This document shows positions 15,393 to 21,310 of a DNA stretch of 64,000 nucleotides, one piece after another. The DNA is from a virus: IMG/VR virus record IMGVR_UViG_3300008113_000020, positions 1 to 64,000 of that record; one strand, written 5' to 3'. The position numbers were made by a program, and so were the translations under genes. The notes beneath the pieces are model-generated. The model had not been told where the DNA came from and searched no databases. It saw only the letters and a list, made by a program, of their open reading frames with translations. Position 1 is the stretch's first letter. Every line of letters begins with the position of its first letter.

Positions 15393-16607
15393 ATCATCAT
15401 CCTCTTCTTGGATATGATCTCTCCAGAAACTATCATTGTTTATTTCTTGAAATTCTTCCTCTACGGGTATTGAATCATCAATATTATATTTTGGAGCCTC
15501 TTCTGGAACAGGTATCGGTTCCGGTATAAATTCTTCAAAATCACCAGAATCTTGCACACTTTCTTCAGAAACAGAATTGTTGAAATTTAGTTCCTCTTCT
15601 TCTTGAGATGGAGTGTATTCTACAGGCGCTACTTCATGAACTTGCATTTCGTCATCAACATAGAAATTTCTTTCGATAGGCTCTTCTTCATTTACTGTAT
15701 CAAATTTTCTTTCCCACTCATCCATAAACATTTCTCTAACCTCTTCATCAGATAACGCTGGTGTAATTGGTTCGCTATTAAATGGTAATTCATCGTCGCC
15801 AATTAATTCTTCATTTGTTAACCCTCCCCAATCTTCATCATATAAACCTAATTCTTGATCTTTTTGCATGATCTCAGAAATAAGCTCTGCTTGCTTTTCT
15901 TTAGTGAGTTCTTCTTTTACTTCCGGCTGTTCATCAGAAGCTATTGTTGCTTTCTCCATATACTTTTTTGCAGCCTCTTTCAAAACTTCATTAGGTTCTG
16001 GTGGGTTAGACAAGTATCTTTCAAGTATCTCTAAATCTCTTTCTGTTAGTTTAAGTCTTAGAGATTCGTTAGCCAAATCACTATTAACAATATTGTTCTG
16101 TATTTTTTCATCTACACTTTCATTAGTGCTTTCTTTTAATCTATCTTCTTCTGTAAATTTAACCAACATATGTAAGAAAGATAAAGATATTATTGGTAAC
16201 ATACCACCAGAAAAAAGAGCTAGAAATCTTTTATGACCAACAAAATCTGTTGGTTCAACACCCATGAATTCTAATAAAGGGGCAACAAGATCTACCCAGT
16301 CTTTAAAAGATTGTGAATTGATATCAATAAATGAATAAGCAAAAAATATGTTACCAATAAATTGAACTAGTGTAACGATAGCGAATGGGAAATATACCTT
16401 TTTACCCATGTCTGCCGATATTGCAGCTAATGCAGACAACGCAGCAATTTCAATACCTATTGAAAGATATACGGCCCAGCTAACTGGATTTGATATACCA
16501 TACCATTTTGTAACGTGTGATATTGATACAATTGCTACAGTAATGATCGGTACTAAAAACGCAGCAATGATTAGCGTTTTATAATTTTTATTTATCCAAT
16601 GTTTCAT
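15375..16607 (-). CDS. Four-helix membrane protein with long acidic tail
   Basis: The ATG at 16605-16607 ([20 protein letters not shown]) gives 410 aa; a TTG five codons upstream is less likely. Transmembrane segments are at ~11-32, 42-65, 71-93 and 130-148, followed by a ~260-aa cytoplasmic, Glu/Asp/Pro-rich tail ending DDDLKKKS. The stop is preceded by GATTTAAAAAAAAAATCATAA, which contains a canonical -1 slippery heptamer (TTTAAAA) and would extend the protein by about 105 Pro/Thr-rich residues. It lies 1 nt after the small membrane-coil gene. Function unknown. A host-membrane platform, or a virion-linked membrane protein if the Pro/Thr tail is made, is possible. Confidence 0.75.
   Translation of the reverse strand: MKHWINKNYKTLIIAAFLVPIITVAIVSISHVTKWYGISNPVSWAVYLSIGIEIAALSALAAISADMGKKVYFPFAIVTLVQFIGNIFFAYSFIDINSQSFKDWVDLVAPLLEFMGVEPTDFVGHKRFLALFSGGMLPIISLSFLHMLVKFTEEDRLKESTNESVDEKIQNNIVNSDLANESLRLKLTERDLEILERYLSNPPEPNEVLKEAAKKYMEKATIASDEQPEVKEELTKEKQAELISEIMQKDQELGLYDEDWGGLTNEELIGDDELPFNSEPITPALSDEEVREMFMDEWERKFDTVNEEEPIERNFYVDDEMQVHEVAPVEYTPSQEEEELNFNNSVSEESVQDSGDFEEFIPEPIPVPEEAPKYNIDDSIPVEEEFQEINNDSFWRDHIQEEDDDLKKKS
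15381..15392 (-). promoter_or_regulatory. Candidate programmed -1 frameshift site
   Basis: On the coding strand the bases are TTTAAAAAAAAAA, read in frame as GAT TTA AAA AAA AAA TCA TAA. T-TTA-AAA fits X-XXY-YYZ. A -1 shift avoids the stop four codons downstream and enters a 105-codon open frame. Polymerase slippage on the A10 run could give the same product. Confidence 0.55.
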
Positions 16608-16608
16608 T

Positions 16609-16902
16609 TTAAAATTTCGCAAGCTCTTTTTCTAATTCTACAACTTCTTGGTCAATTTTTGTTTGACGTTGAACATCTAGAATTTTTCGGTCTGTTGCTT
16701 GGATCATTCTTTTTTCAGATTTCAGACCTTCGATTTGTAAAACAATATTTAATTCTTTTTTTGTATAAGTAGAATCTCTCATTGCTTTAATCTCATTTTT
16801 AATGTTTTTTATTTCTCTACTATCGCTACAACTTTTAAAAAAAGTTAGTAACACAACAGTAAACACAACAACAGTAAAATTATTCTCAATAAACTTTTTC
16901 AT
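16609..16902 (-). CDS. Single-pass membrane protein with coiled coil, 97 aa
   Basis: One transmembrane segment near residues 9-24 (FTVVVFTVVLLTFF) is followed by a Cys (FFKSCSDSREIK) and a long charged helix predicted to form a coiled coil. The layout resembles small inner-membrane anchors or i-spanin-type proteins. The ATG follows the sigma-factor stop within a few bases (AATATTTATAATATATG), so the two genes are one unit. No specific family was recognised. Confidence 0.65.
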   Translation of the reverse strand: MKKFIENNFTVVVFTVVLLTFFKSCSDSREIKNIKNEIKAMRDSTYTKKELNIVLQIEGLKSEKRMIQATDRKILDVQRQTKIDQEVVELEKELAKF

Positions 16903-16905
16903 ATA

Positions 16906-17715
16906 TTATAAATATTTTAAGAGTGAAAAGCTCTCGTTTCTGAGCTTCTTTATTGCTTTATCCTTTAATTGTCTAATTCTTTCTTTGGTGCATCCAAATT
17001 CTTCACCAAGGTCATCAAGGTTCTTTTCTGTACCAGTTAATCCAAAATAACCCTCTATGATGGCGCTTTCTCTTTCATCTAAAAAAGACATCATGTATTT
17101 GATTCTGTGTTTTAAATCTTCAGTACTATTAGCTAAATCTTCAGGAGATACTGCATTTGGATTTGCAATAATTTCAAGAAGAGTGTCCCCTTCTTCATTT
17201 ATTTCTCTAAATAAATCTATGGTTGTTGGTATTCCTGTTAATGGGATCTCACTGTATTCAACATAAAAACTATCTTCTTGTGAAGCTTCTGCTTTTTTTA
17301 ATTTTTGCGCTTCTTGGATAACGTTAGATGGAACTCTAATCGTTCTTGCATATTCATTTAATGCGTAAAGAATTTGTTGCTTAATCCACCACACAGCATA
17401 GGAAATAAATTTGAATCCTGATGATATATCATAACGCTCAATTGCTTTTATCAAACCTATATTTCCTTCCGATATTAAATCAGAAACATCAAGTCCTTGA
17501 TTTTGGTATCCTTTAGCAATCGATATAACGAATCTAAGATTACCCTTAACAACTTCGTCAATTAGTTTTTGACGTTCTGATTTTGTTAAAATTTCATCTT
17601 TTAACTGCGAAAAGATTTCGTTTTCTCTTTCATGAGAAATAACTGGAATTTTTTTGAGATCCTTGATGTAGTAGTTGATCTCTTCTGTTTTGATGATTGG
17701 AGCGGTCTTCTTCAT
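16906..17715 (-). CDS. RNA polymerase sigma-70 factor, primary type
   Basis: This 269-aa sigma factor has a short region 1.2 (INYYIKDLKKIPVISHEREN, 13-32), region 2.1-2.4 (GNLRFVISIAKGYQNQGLDV at 58-77, FKFISYAVWWIKQQIL at 101-116), a reduced region 3 and region 4 with the HTH NLDDLGEEFGCTKERIRQLK (232-251). Overall length and motifs are close to the short primary RpoD of Bacteroidota rather than to T4 gp55. It probably directs host RNA polymerase to phage promoters, perhaps the GTATTTAT or TATATTTA motifs seen in this window. Region 2.4 keeps WWIKQQI but recognition cannot be predicted. It lies between unknown genes and is not fused. Confidence 0.92.
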   Translation of the reverse strand: MKKTAPIIKTEEINYYIKDLKKIPVISHERENEIFSQLKDEILTKSERQKLIDEVVKGNLRFVISIAKGYQNQGLDVSDLISEGNIGLIKAIERYDISSGFKFISYAVWWIKQQILYALNEYARTIRVPSNVIQEAQKLKKAEASQEDSFYVEYSEIPLTGIPTTIDLFREINEEGDTLLEIIANPNAVSPEDLANSTEDLKHRIKYMMSFLDERESAIIEGYFGLTGTEKNLDDLGEEFGCTKERIRQLKDKAIKKLRNESFSLLKYL

Positions 17716-17755
17716 TTTGTAAAAGGTTTGTTAAGCTAAAATACGGAAAAAAAAC

Positions 17756-18196
17756 CTATTTACCAAATTCGTCAAGAAATTTTTTTTCATCTTCCGTTAA
17801 ACTATCTACCCCAAAATCTTGAATCTTTTCAAGAATCTCATCTAGGTCGAATTTTTTGTCTAACTTTCTGATTGTAATCTTAAACGCATCATGTGAGGAT
17901 TCCTGTGGTTTAAACATGAACTCTCTAAGTGCTTCCGGTATTTCAGCCCAAATTAAATCATTTTTTTCAAAAATAAAATAGAATTTAATTTGTTCAATCT
18001 CCAAAGTTTTTTTAAGATCACTTATTAATGTTTCTTTGTCTTTCTCTGTGTCAAAAATTATAATACAATTACCCAAACTTTCTATTACGTATTTAATTCC
18101 CGCCTCTGTAACCTGATTAAAATGCTCCATACAGAAGAATTCTAAGTCTTCGTGGTCTTCAAATGATCCGTAAATGAAAAGGATATATGATTTCAT
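17756..18196 (-). CDS. Hypothetical protein, 146 aa
   Basis: The N-terminal ~95 residues alternate strands and helices (MKSYILFIYGSFEDHEDLEF, then YVIESLGNCIIIFDTEKDKE), suggesting a small alpha/beta domain. The C-terminal 35 residues (LDEILEKIQDFGVDSLTEDE and onward) look like the short helical tail found at the end of Bacteroidota rhomboid proteases (DUF6576-type). No catalytic motif was seen. It lies between the envelope-type protein and the sigma factor. Confidence 0.65.
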   Translation of the reverse strand: MKSYILFIYGSFEDHEDLEFFCMEHFNQVTEAGIKYVIESLGNCIIIFDTEKDKETLISDLKKTLEIEQIKFYFIFEKNDLIWAEIPEALREFMFKPQESSHDAFKITIRKLDKKFDLDEILEKIQDFGVDSLTEDEKKFLDEFGK

Positions 18197-18227
18197 AAAA
18201 AGATAAGCAATAAAAAAAGAAATAGTT

Positions 18228-18875
18228 TTATTTCTTTTTCTTTAGATTTATTTTCCAATATACACCGCCACCGATGTATGGTTGGAATTCGCCACTTAAA
18301 CCGTTTACAACCGTATTGTTAACGCCAGTCGACACTTTGTATAATCTATCGCTTTTATCTTTTAAAATCAACCCTAAACCCATAAGCCTAACCACATTTG
18401 GTTTGTCAAAATTGGCATCAAACCCAAAGAATAGTTGTGTTTTCTTCGGTTCTGGGGTGTAAATTGTATCTTTAATTACTTTTTGTTTAACTTTTGCATC
18501 AAAAGACCTAGACAAAACTTTATTTTGACTAATTGTCTCGTTTAATGCTATGGTACCCAATCCATTAGGTAGTGTTAAGGTTTCTTTAACCTCATTTTTC
18601 ACATAAAAATCTTTAAGAATAGCTGCGGTATCAACCGGCATAAGCAGTGTATCGTGAATCGGGTATGGTATTTGAACCTCGTAAGGTACCTCGACTTCAA
18701 CCTCAACCAGTGAATCAACCATTAAGGTATCATGCACTGGATAAGGTATTGAGTCAATTATTTGATGATACTTAGTTCTGTTTGGCATAATACCCCTTGG
18801 ATTTACTGCAACAATTACAGTTGAAGCTAATAATAGCAGAATAATTATGTTTCTAACGTCTAAGTATTTTTTCAT
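18228..18875 (-). CDS. Envelope-type protein with N-terminal anchor, 215 aa
   Basis: A single hydrophobic segment (IIILLLLASTVIVAV, residues ~10-24) anchors a periplasmic-type domain containing tandem-like IPYPVHDTLMV and IPYPIHDTLLM segments (44-80) and a C-terminal beta-rich part ending FQPYIGGGVYWKINLKKKK. The C-terminus resembles an outer-membrane-like beta strand hairpin. It follows the 138-aa protein by 2 nt and is the last of three envelope genes in tandem. Possible roles are disruption of the outer membrane or host-surface alteration; no family was identified. Confidence 0.65.
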   Translation of the reverse strand: MKKYLDVRNIIILLLLASTVIVAVNPRGIMPNRTKYHQIIDSIPYPVHDTLMVDSLVEVEVEVPYEVQIPYPIHDTLLMPVDTAAILKDFYVKNEVKETLTLPNGLGTIALNETISQNKVLSRSFDAKVKQKVIKDTIYTPEPKKTQLFFGFDANFDKPNVVRLMGLGLILKDKSDRLYKVSTGVNNTVVNGLSGEFQPYIGGGVYWKINLKKKK

Positions 18876-18877
18876 TT

Positions 18878-19294
18878 TTATTTAATTAATAATGCGGATG
18901 TTGCTAATACACCAACAAAAGATCCTACTTTATATAAAAAGGTCTTTCTTCTTTGTCCTTTAAGTTCTTTTAATAAACTTTCTGATTTTTGTCTTTCTAG
19001 ATTAAATTGCTCATCTTTTTTAACGATGATCAACTCTAGATTTGATATTTTTTGATCTTTAAGCGTGTCTTTTTCCTTAAAAAGTTTGATCTGATCATCC
19101 TTTAGACCGATAACTTTATTTAAATCTAACACCTCGGCTTTTGCACCGTCTCCGCTAATGAGATCTTTAATAACCAATTTAGCAACAGGTACTTTTAACG
19201 GCACTATTGTATCAATTTTTGTTATTGTAACGGTCTGTGAAAAACTTTTCGAGGTCAGAAAAATTATAGTTGTTAACAGAATCAATTTTTTCAT
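18878..19294 (-). CDS. Exported coiled-coil protein, 138 aa
   Basis: The N-terminus is a signal peptide in Bacteroidota style (MKKLILLTTIIFLTSKSFSQ, cleavage likely after SFSQ). A long charged coiled coil follows (KDDQIKLFKEKDTLKDQKIS and on), then a hydrophobic C-terminal segment (VGSFVGVLATSALLIK). There is no lipobox Cys, so it is not a typical o-spanin. The 5' end overlaps the preceding TM/coiled-coil gene by 83 nt. Overlap plus topology recall Rz/Rz1 spanin pairs, or a periplasm-spanning unimolecular spanin, because it has both a signal region and a C-terminal TM. Confidence 0.6.
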   Translation of the reverse strand: MKKLILLTTIIFLTSKSFSQTVTITKIDTIVPLKVPVAKLVIKDLISGDGAKAEVLDLNKVIGLKDDQIKLFKEKDTLKDQKISNLELIIVKKDEQFNLERQKSESLLKELKGQRRKTFLYKVGSFVGVLATSALLIK

Positions 19295-19556
19295 CGGTTT
19301 GCTTTTTAATAATTGTTATGTTTTTAGTAACGCTGTTGATGTCTCCATCGATGTTATCGATTTCTTTATCGATAGTTAGAATTTGTTGAGTGAGTGCTGT
19401 ATTGACGTCTTGTATAGAATCGATCTCGTTTTGGATTGAATCTATTTTAGCATTATACCCAGCAACATCAGTTCTAATACCTTGTCCCTGAAAAATGCTG
19501 TATGCCGCCAAACAAGCTATAATACCCAATAAAATGTTTTGCTTGTTTATTTTCAT
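19212..19556 (-). CDS. Single-pass membrane/coiled-coil protein (possible i-spanin)
   Basis: The ATG at 19554-19556 (MKINKQNILLGIIACLAAYS) gives 114 aa; an upstream extension would run back through a terminator and is rejected. One TM segment (~8-24) is followed by a periplasmic coiled coil rich in Ile/Asp/Asn (IDSIQNEIDSIQDVNTALTQ). Spanin inner-membrane subunits have this N-in topology and coil. The gene overlaps the next exported coiled-coil gene by 83 nt. It is preceded by GTATTTATAGGAAAAAGGAT, giving both a candidate promoter and an AAGGA ribosome-binding sequence. The lysis role is inferred from layout only. Confidence 0.6.
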   Translation of the reverse strand: MKINKQNILLGIIACLAAYSIFQGQGIRTDVAGYNAKIDSIQNEIDSIQDVNTALTQQILTIDKEIDNIDGDINSVTKNITIIKKQTDEKIDSVNNYNFSDLEKFFTDRYNNKN

Positions 19557-19572
19557 AAAAATCCTTTTTCCT

Positions 19573-19580
19573 ATAAATAC
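19573..19580 (-). promoter_or_regulatory. Candidate promoter element GTATTTAT
   Basis: Coding-strand GTATTTAT lies 17 nt upstream of the ATG at 19556 and directly abuts the 3' side of a terminator hairpin, the same hairpin-then-motif order seen elsewhere in this window. Confidence 0.4.
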
Positions 19581-19583
19581 AAA

Positions 19584-19604
19584 GAGGTCGCAAAAAGCGA
19601 CCTC
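19584..19604 (-). terminator. Terminator hairpin after the zinc-ribbon gene
   Basis: A perfect 8-bp stem (GAGGTCGC / GCGACCTC) with a 5-nt loop is followed on the minus strand by TTTGTATTTAT. It lies 27 nt after the stop of the 265-aa gene. The GC-rich stem stands out from the AT-rich surroundings. Confidence 0.75.
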
Positions 19605-19630
19605 AAAGCAAGACCTTGTGATTAGTTTAT

Positions 19631-20428
19631 TTAGTATTTTGTTCCGCAATGTGGGCAGAACTTATGGTTATCTTTTTTACGTTTTGCGCCACACTCTGTG
19701 CAATAAACGACCAAATCCTCGCTGATAAGAGGCTTTGTAGATAATGGTTTTATTTTCCACCATTGTGTCAAATCTGGGTATGAATTAAATTCCGTATTAT
19801 CAGATGTGAATTGTTGGCTTGACGTTGAACCTTTTTCAACCCTACCAGTCTCTAAATTTTGACTCGGCGTTGCCCCACTATTATAAAAAGCGGTAGATGA
19901 TGTTAGTGTTGAGTTTATCCCACCGGTATTTGTTGATGTGTAAATAAGGGGAGATCCTGTTGTGTAGGTTATTGTTCCACCATTTAAAAATGTATCACTA
20001 GTTCTAGTTGTATAACTGTTACCACTAAAAGTAGTTGTTACAAAATTGGTAATTGGCCAAGTATTTGGTGACTTCTGCTTATAAAATTTTATAGTCACGT
20101 CACCGTTGTCTTCTATCGCTTTTTGAACTTCTTTGTTTTGCCCATCAACAAAATAAGTTTGAAAGACAAATTTTCTGGCTTCATTTAAATAGCGTTCTAA
20201 AAATACTCTTTCGGCTGGACGAAGTACAATCCCCGATCCAATAGATTCACCATTTATTTCAATGGTGGCTAGTATTTTCATTTTGTATGGATTATAAAGT
20301 TCGATTTCGAACTCATCACCGTTTTTGAGGTATACGGTGTCTATGTGCTGTTTTAATCTTTGTTTACCCTTGGTAATAAAAGACTGCGGTACAGCAATAC
20401 CGCTGTTGATTGAAATTTTTCTATTCAT
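19631..20428 (-). CDS. Phage protein with C-terminal zinc ribbon, 265 aa
   Basis: The N-terminal ~120 residues (MNRKISINSGIAVPQSFITK, then KNGDEFEIELYNPYKMKILA) form a beta-rich domain. A flexible Ser/Thr/Gly/Asn-rich middle (130-220) follows. The end is a zinc ribbon with Cys243, Cys246, Cys258 and Cys261 (CTEC and CPHC). I recall similar proteins in other large phages as uncharacterised zinc-ribbon proteins. The leader has AAGGAA close to the ATG, and about 70 nt further up is a stem-loop region. It forms its own transcription unit between two terminators, which suggests strong separate expression. Function unknown; the polar flexible middle suggests a virion surface protein. Confidence 0.7.
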   Translation of the reverse strand: MNRKISINSGIAVPQSFITKGKQRLKQHIDTVYLKNGDEFEIELYNPYKMKILATIEINGESIGSGIVLRPAERVFLERYLNEARKFVFQTYFVDGQNKEVQKAIEDNGDVTIKFYKQKSPNTWPITNFVTTTFSGNSYTTRTSDTFLNGGTITYTTGSPLIYTSTNTGGINSTLTSSTAFYNSGATPSQNLETGRVEKGSTSSQQFTSDNTEFNSYPDLTQWWKIKPLSTKPLISEDLVVYCTECGAKRKKDNHKFCPHCGTKY

Positions 20429-20450
20429 TTTCCTTATATTTTTTTTGTAT

Positions 20451-20512
20451 TTGAATCCGAATTTGCTGGTATCAATTCCAACTCTAATGCCTCAAGGACA
20501 CTTCCGATTCAA
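20451..20512 (-). ncRNA. Structured leader RNA upstream of the zinc-ribbon gene
   Basis: The bases at 20451-20461 and 20502-20512 form an 11-position stem with a single C-C mismatch, closing a 40-nt loop that contains TGG/CCA and CCTTGAGG possibilities. The element lies in the 173-nt gap between the ClpP terminator and the ATG at 20428 and would be in that gene's 5' leader. No known riboswitch class was recognised. Confidence 0.35.
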
Positions 20513-20559
20513 CCACAAGGTCTAATATTAAATATAAGGAAAATTTTTAAATAAAAAAA

Positions 20560-20579
20560 GGGAAGTCAAAAAACTTCCC
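20560..20579 (-). terminator. Terminator after clpP
   Basis: A 7-bp stem (GGGAAGT / ACTTCCC) with a 6-nt A-rich loop lies 22 nt after the ClpP stop and is followed on the minus strand by a T7 run. This is a clear intrinsic terminator. Confidence 0.85.
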
Positions 20580-20601
20580 ATTTTAAACACTAACCACTAA
20601 T

Positions 20602-21267
20602 TTATTTTTTCTTTTTGACTATTTCATCAATAATCCCATAAGCCAATGCATCATCAGCAGAAAGCCACAGATCTCTAGAAGCATCTTGCATTACTTGTTT
20701 TCCGTCTTTGTCACAATACCCACCTAACAAATCAAAAAGCAAATTATTAAGCTTCTCCCATTCAATCATATCGATTTTCGCATCTTGAATGTTCCCATGG
20801 AATCCTCCACTAGACTGGTGTAACATTGTACGTGAAAATCTAAGTGACCCTCTTTTACCTTTTGTACCAGCACCTAAAAGGATTGATCCCATAGATGCAG
20901 CCATCCCAGTATTAATTGTTCTGATATCTGAATTAATGTATTCCATAACATCAACCATAGATAAACCAGATTTTACTGAACCACCCGGACTATCAATATG
21001 CATTGTGATATCATTGTTATCTAGACTATCTAAGAACATTAATTGCGCTTGAACAATTGTTGACATATGATCATTTACTTCACCAGCGACCCAAATGATT
21101 CTTTCCATCATAAGTCTACTGAACACATCCATCACAGTAACATTAAGGGACCTCTCCTCAAGAATATATGGTGTCAAACTATTTTCAATGTTTTTGTTAA
21201 AACGATGTAAATCTAATGAACCAATACCTCTGTCTTTCGCATAAAGACTAAAATCTTTTGTAATCAT
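20602..21267 (-). CDS. clpP: ClpP-like serine protease
   Basis: This 221-aa protein has all ClpP landmarks: IDSPGGSVKSGLSMVDVM (91-108), the nucleophile Ser125 in NTGMAASMGSILL, His150 in RTMLHQSSGG, and Asp199 in SRDLWLSADDALAYGIID. It is slightly longer than bacterial ClpP (~195-207 aa), with extra residues at the N-terminus. ClpP forms a tetradecameric chamber that needs a ClpX/ClpA-type ATPase. The AAA protein at 6753 lacks the hallmarks of ClpX, so it may use the host unfoldase. In some phages a ClpP-fold protein processes the prohead, which is an alternative here. A TATATTTG element upstream fits the Bacteroidota -7 box TAnnTTTG. Confidence 0.9.
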   Translation of the reverse strand: MITKDFSLYAKDRGIGSLDLHRFNKNIENSLTPYILEERSLNVTVMDVFSRLMMERIIWVAGEVNDHMSTIVQAQLMFLDSLDNNDITMHIDSPGGSVKSGLSMVDVMEYINSDIRTINTGMAASMGSILLGAGTKGKRGSLRFSRTMLHQSSGGFHGNIQDAKIDMIEWEKLNNLLFDLLGGYCDKDGKQVMQDASRDLWLSADDALAYGIIDEIVKKKK

Positions 21268-21310
21268 AATTCTTTGTTGTTTAATACAAATATAAATAAA
21301 ATTTGTGGTA

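Noticed and set aside
18878-19294. Classical o-spanin lipoprotein
   Set aside because: The signal region ends SKSFSQ with no lipobox Cys, so Rz1-type lipidation is not possible.
19557-19649. Upstream extension of the TM/coiled-coil gene
   Set aside because: It would read through the terminator stem at 19584-19604 and overlap the end of the zinc-ribbon gene. The ATG at 19556 has a good AAGGA leader and begins the TM segment.
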